Assembly: GCA_043811005.1 (NCBI GenBank)
Contig: JBDRNO010000295.1
Coordinates: forward strand, 1 to 7,359
Direction of reading: 5' to 3'
DNA length: 7,359 bases
From: JBDRNO01 sp043811005
Lineage (GTDB): Bacteria; Bacteroidota; Bacteroidia; NORP154
Positions 7,175-7,359 of the stretch are shown in pieces; within the stretch, counting starts at the first letter, position 1, and every line of letters begins with the position of its first letter. The translations under genes and the position numbers were made by a program. The notes beneath the pieces were generated by a model, which was not told where the DNA came from, ran no database searches, and saw only the letters and a list, made by a program, of their open reading frames with translations.

Positions 7175-7312
7175 AAGGTGGCTTATTATAAAACCTACAA
7201 CCCAGAACCAAGAAACATACGATTAAATGCAAAAATATAGATGTTAAAATAAATTTTATTAAAAATATTGAAATTCCGATACATTAAATTACAAGAAAGT
7301 GATGTTAAAAAA

Positions 7313-7344
7313 TTGGAATAATGGAATGTTGGAATGATGGGTAT
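7313..7344. repeat. Four tandem degenerate octamers (TTGGAATG type)
   Basis: The units are TTGGAATA, ATGGAATG, TTGGAATG and ATGGGTAT in exact 8-bp register. They alternate TT and AT before GGAAT and lie at the noncoding end of the window. The array could extend in degraded form beyond the last unit, but I see no clear further copy before position 7359. Confidence 0.65.
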
Positions 7345-7359
7345 CCAAAGCAATTTGTC

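Larger units (their letters stand above)
7026..7359. other. Noncoding region upstream of hppA
   Basis: No ORF of useful length is seen on either strand. The region holds the possible hppA promoter, the heptamer array with its inverted partner, and the octamer array. The rest is AT-rich sequence with no recognisable gene or RNA. Confidence 0.7.

Overview
The window looks like a chromosomal segment of a Bacteroidota (Bacteroidetes) bacterium. The evidence is a CHU_C-type (type IX secretion, type B) sorting domain, a large secreted PKD-repeat protein, a membrane pyrophosphatase of the bacterial K+-dependent type, AT-rich intergenic DNA, and starts preceded by A/T-rich sequence instead of Shine-Dalgarno sites. 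All recognisable genes lie on the minus strand, so they read from high to low coordinates.

Layout in reading order. (1) 7359-7026: no gene; degenerate 7-bp and 8-bp periodic repeats and a possible promoter. (2) 7025-4677: hppA, a K+-dependent ion-pumping pyrophosphatase of 782 residues, probably a Na+ pump. (3) 4676-4371: spacer with a 36-bp near-perfect palindrome and a second hairpin followed by a T run. (4) 4370-4134: acpP, acyl carrier protein; the usual neighbour fabF is absent. An 80-codon ORF of doubtful reality starts inside the acpP stop codon. (5) 4133-3288: about 0.8 kb of mostly empty AT-rich DNA with another short periodic repeat. (6) 3287-2850: a very small secreted protein that is almost only a signal peptide plus a CHU_C sorting domain. 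(7) 2832-1 and beyond: a giant secreted protein of tandem PKD repeats, 17 bp downstream of the CHU_C gene and probably co-transcribed with it.

The main oddity is in the PKD gene. Repeat 7 has an in-frame TAG (1164-1162) exactly where the conserved tryptophan of the PKD core motif belongs. Beyond it the same frame stays open for 387 codons to the window edge and encodes the rest of repeat 7 and four more PKD repeats. Around the TAG, three other core residues (W, G, G) are also replaced, and every change can be explained by one transition. This suggests a recently inactivated or locally hypermutated gene, or an error in the assembled sequence.

Membrane energetics (hppA), fatty-acid synthesis (acpP) and cell-surface secretion (the CHU_C and PKD genes) appear to be three independent transcription units placed side by side. 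No convincing new multi-gene system is visible. The observations most worth following are the interrupted PKD gene, the mini CHU_C protein, and the palindromic and 7/8-bp periodic intergenic elements.
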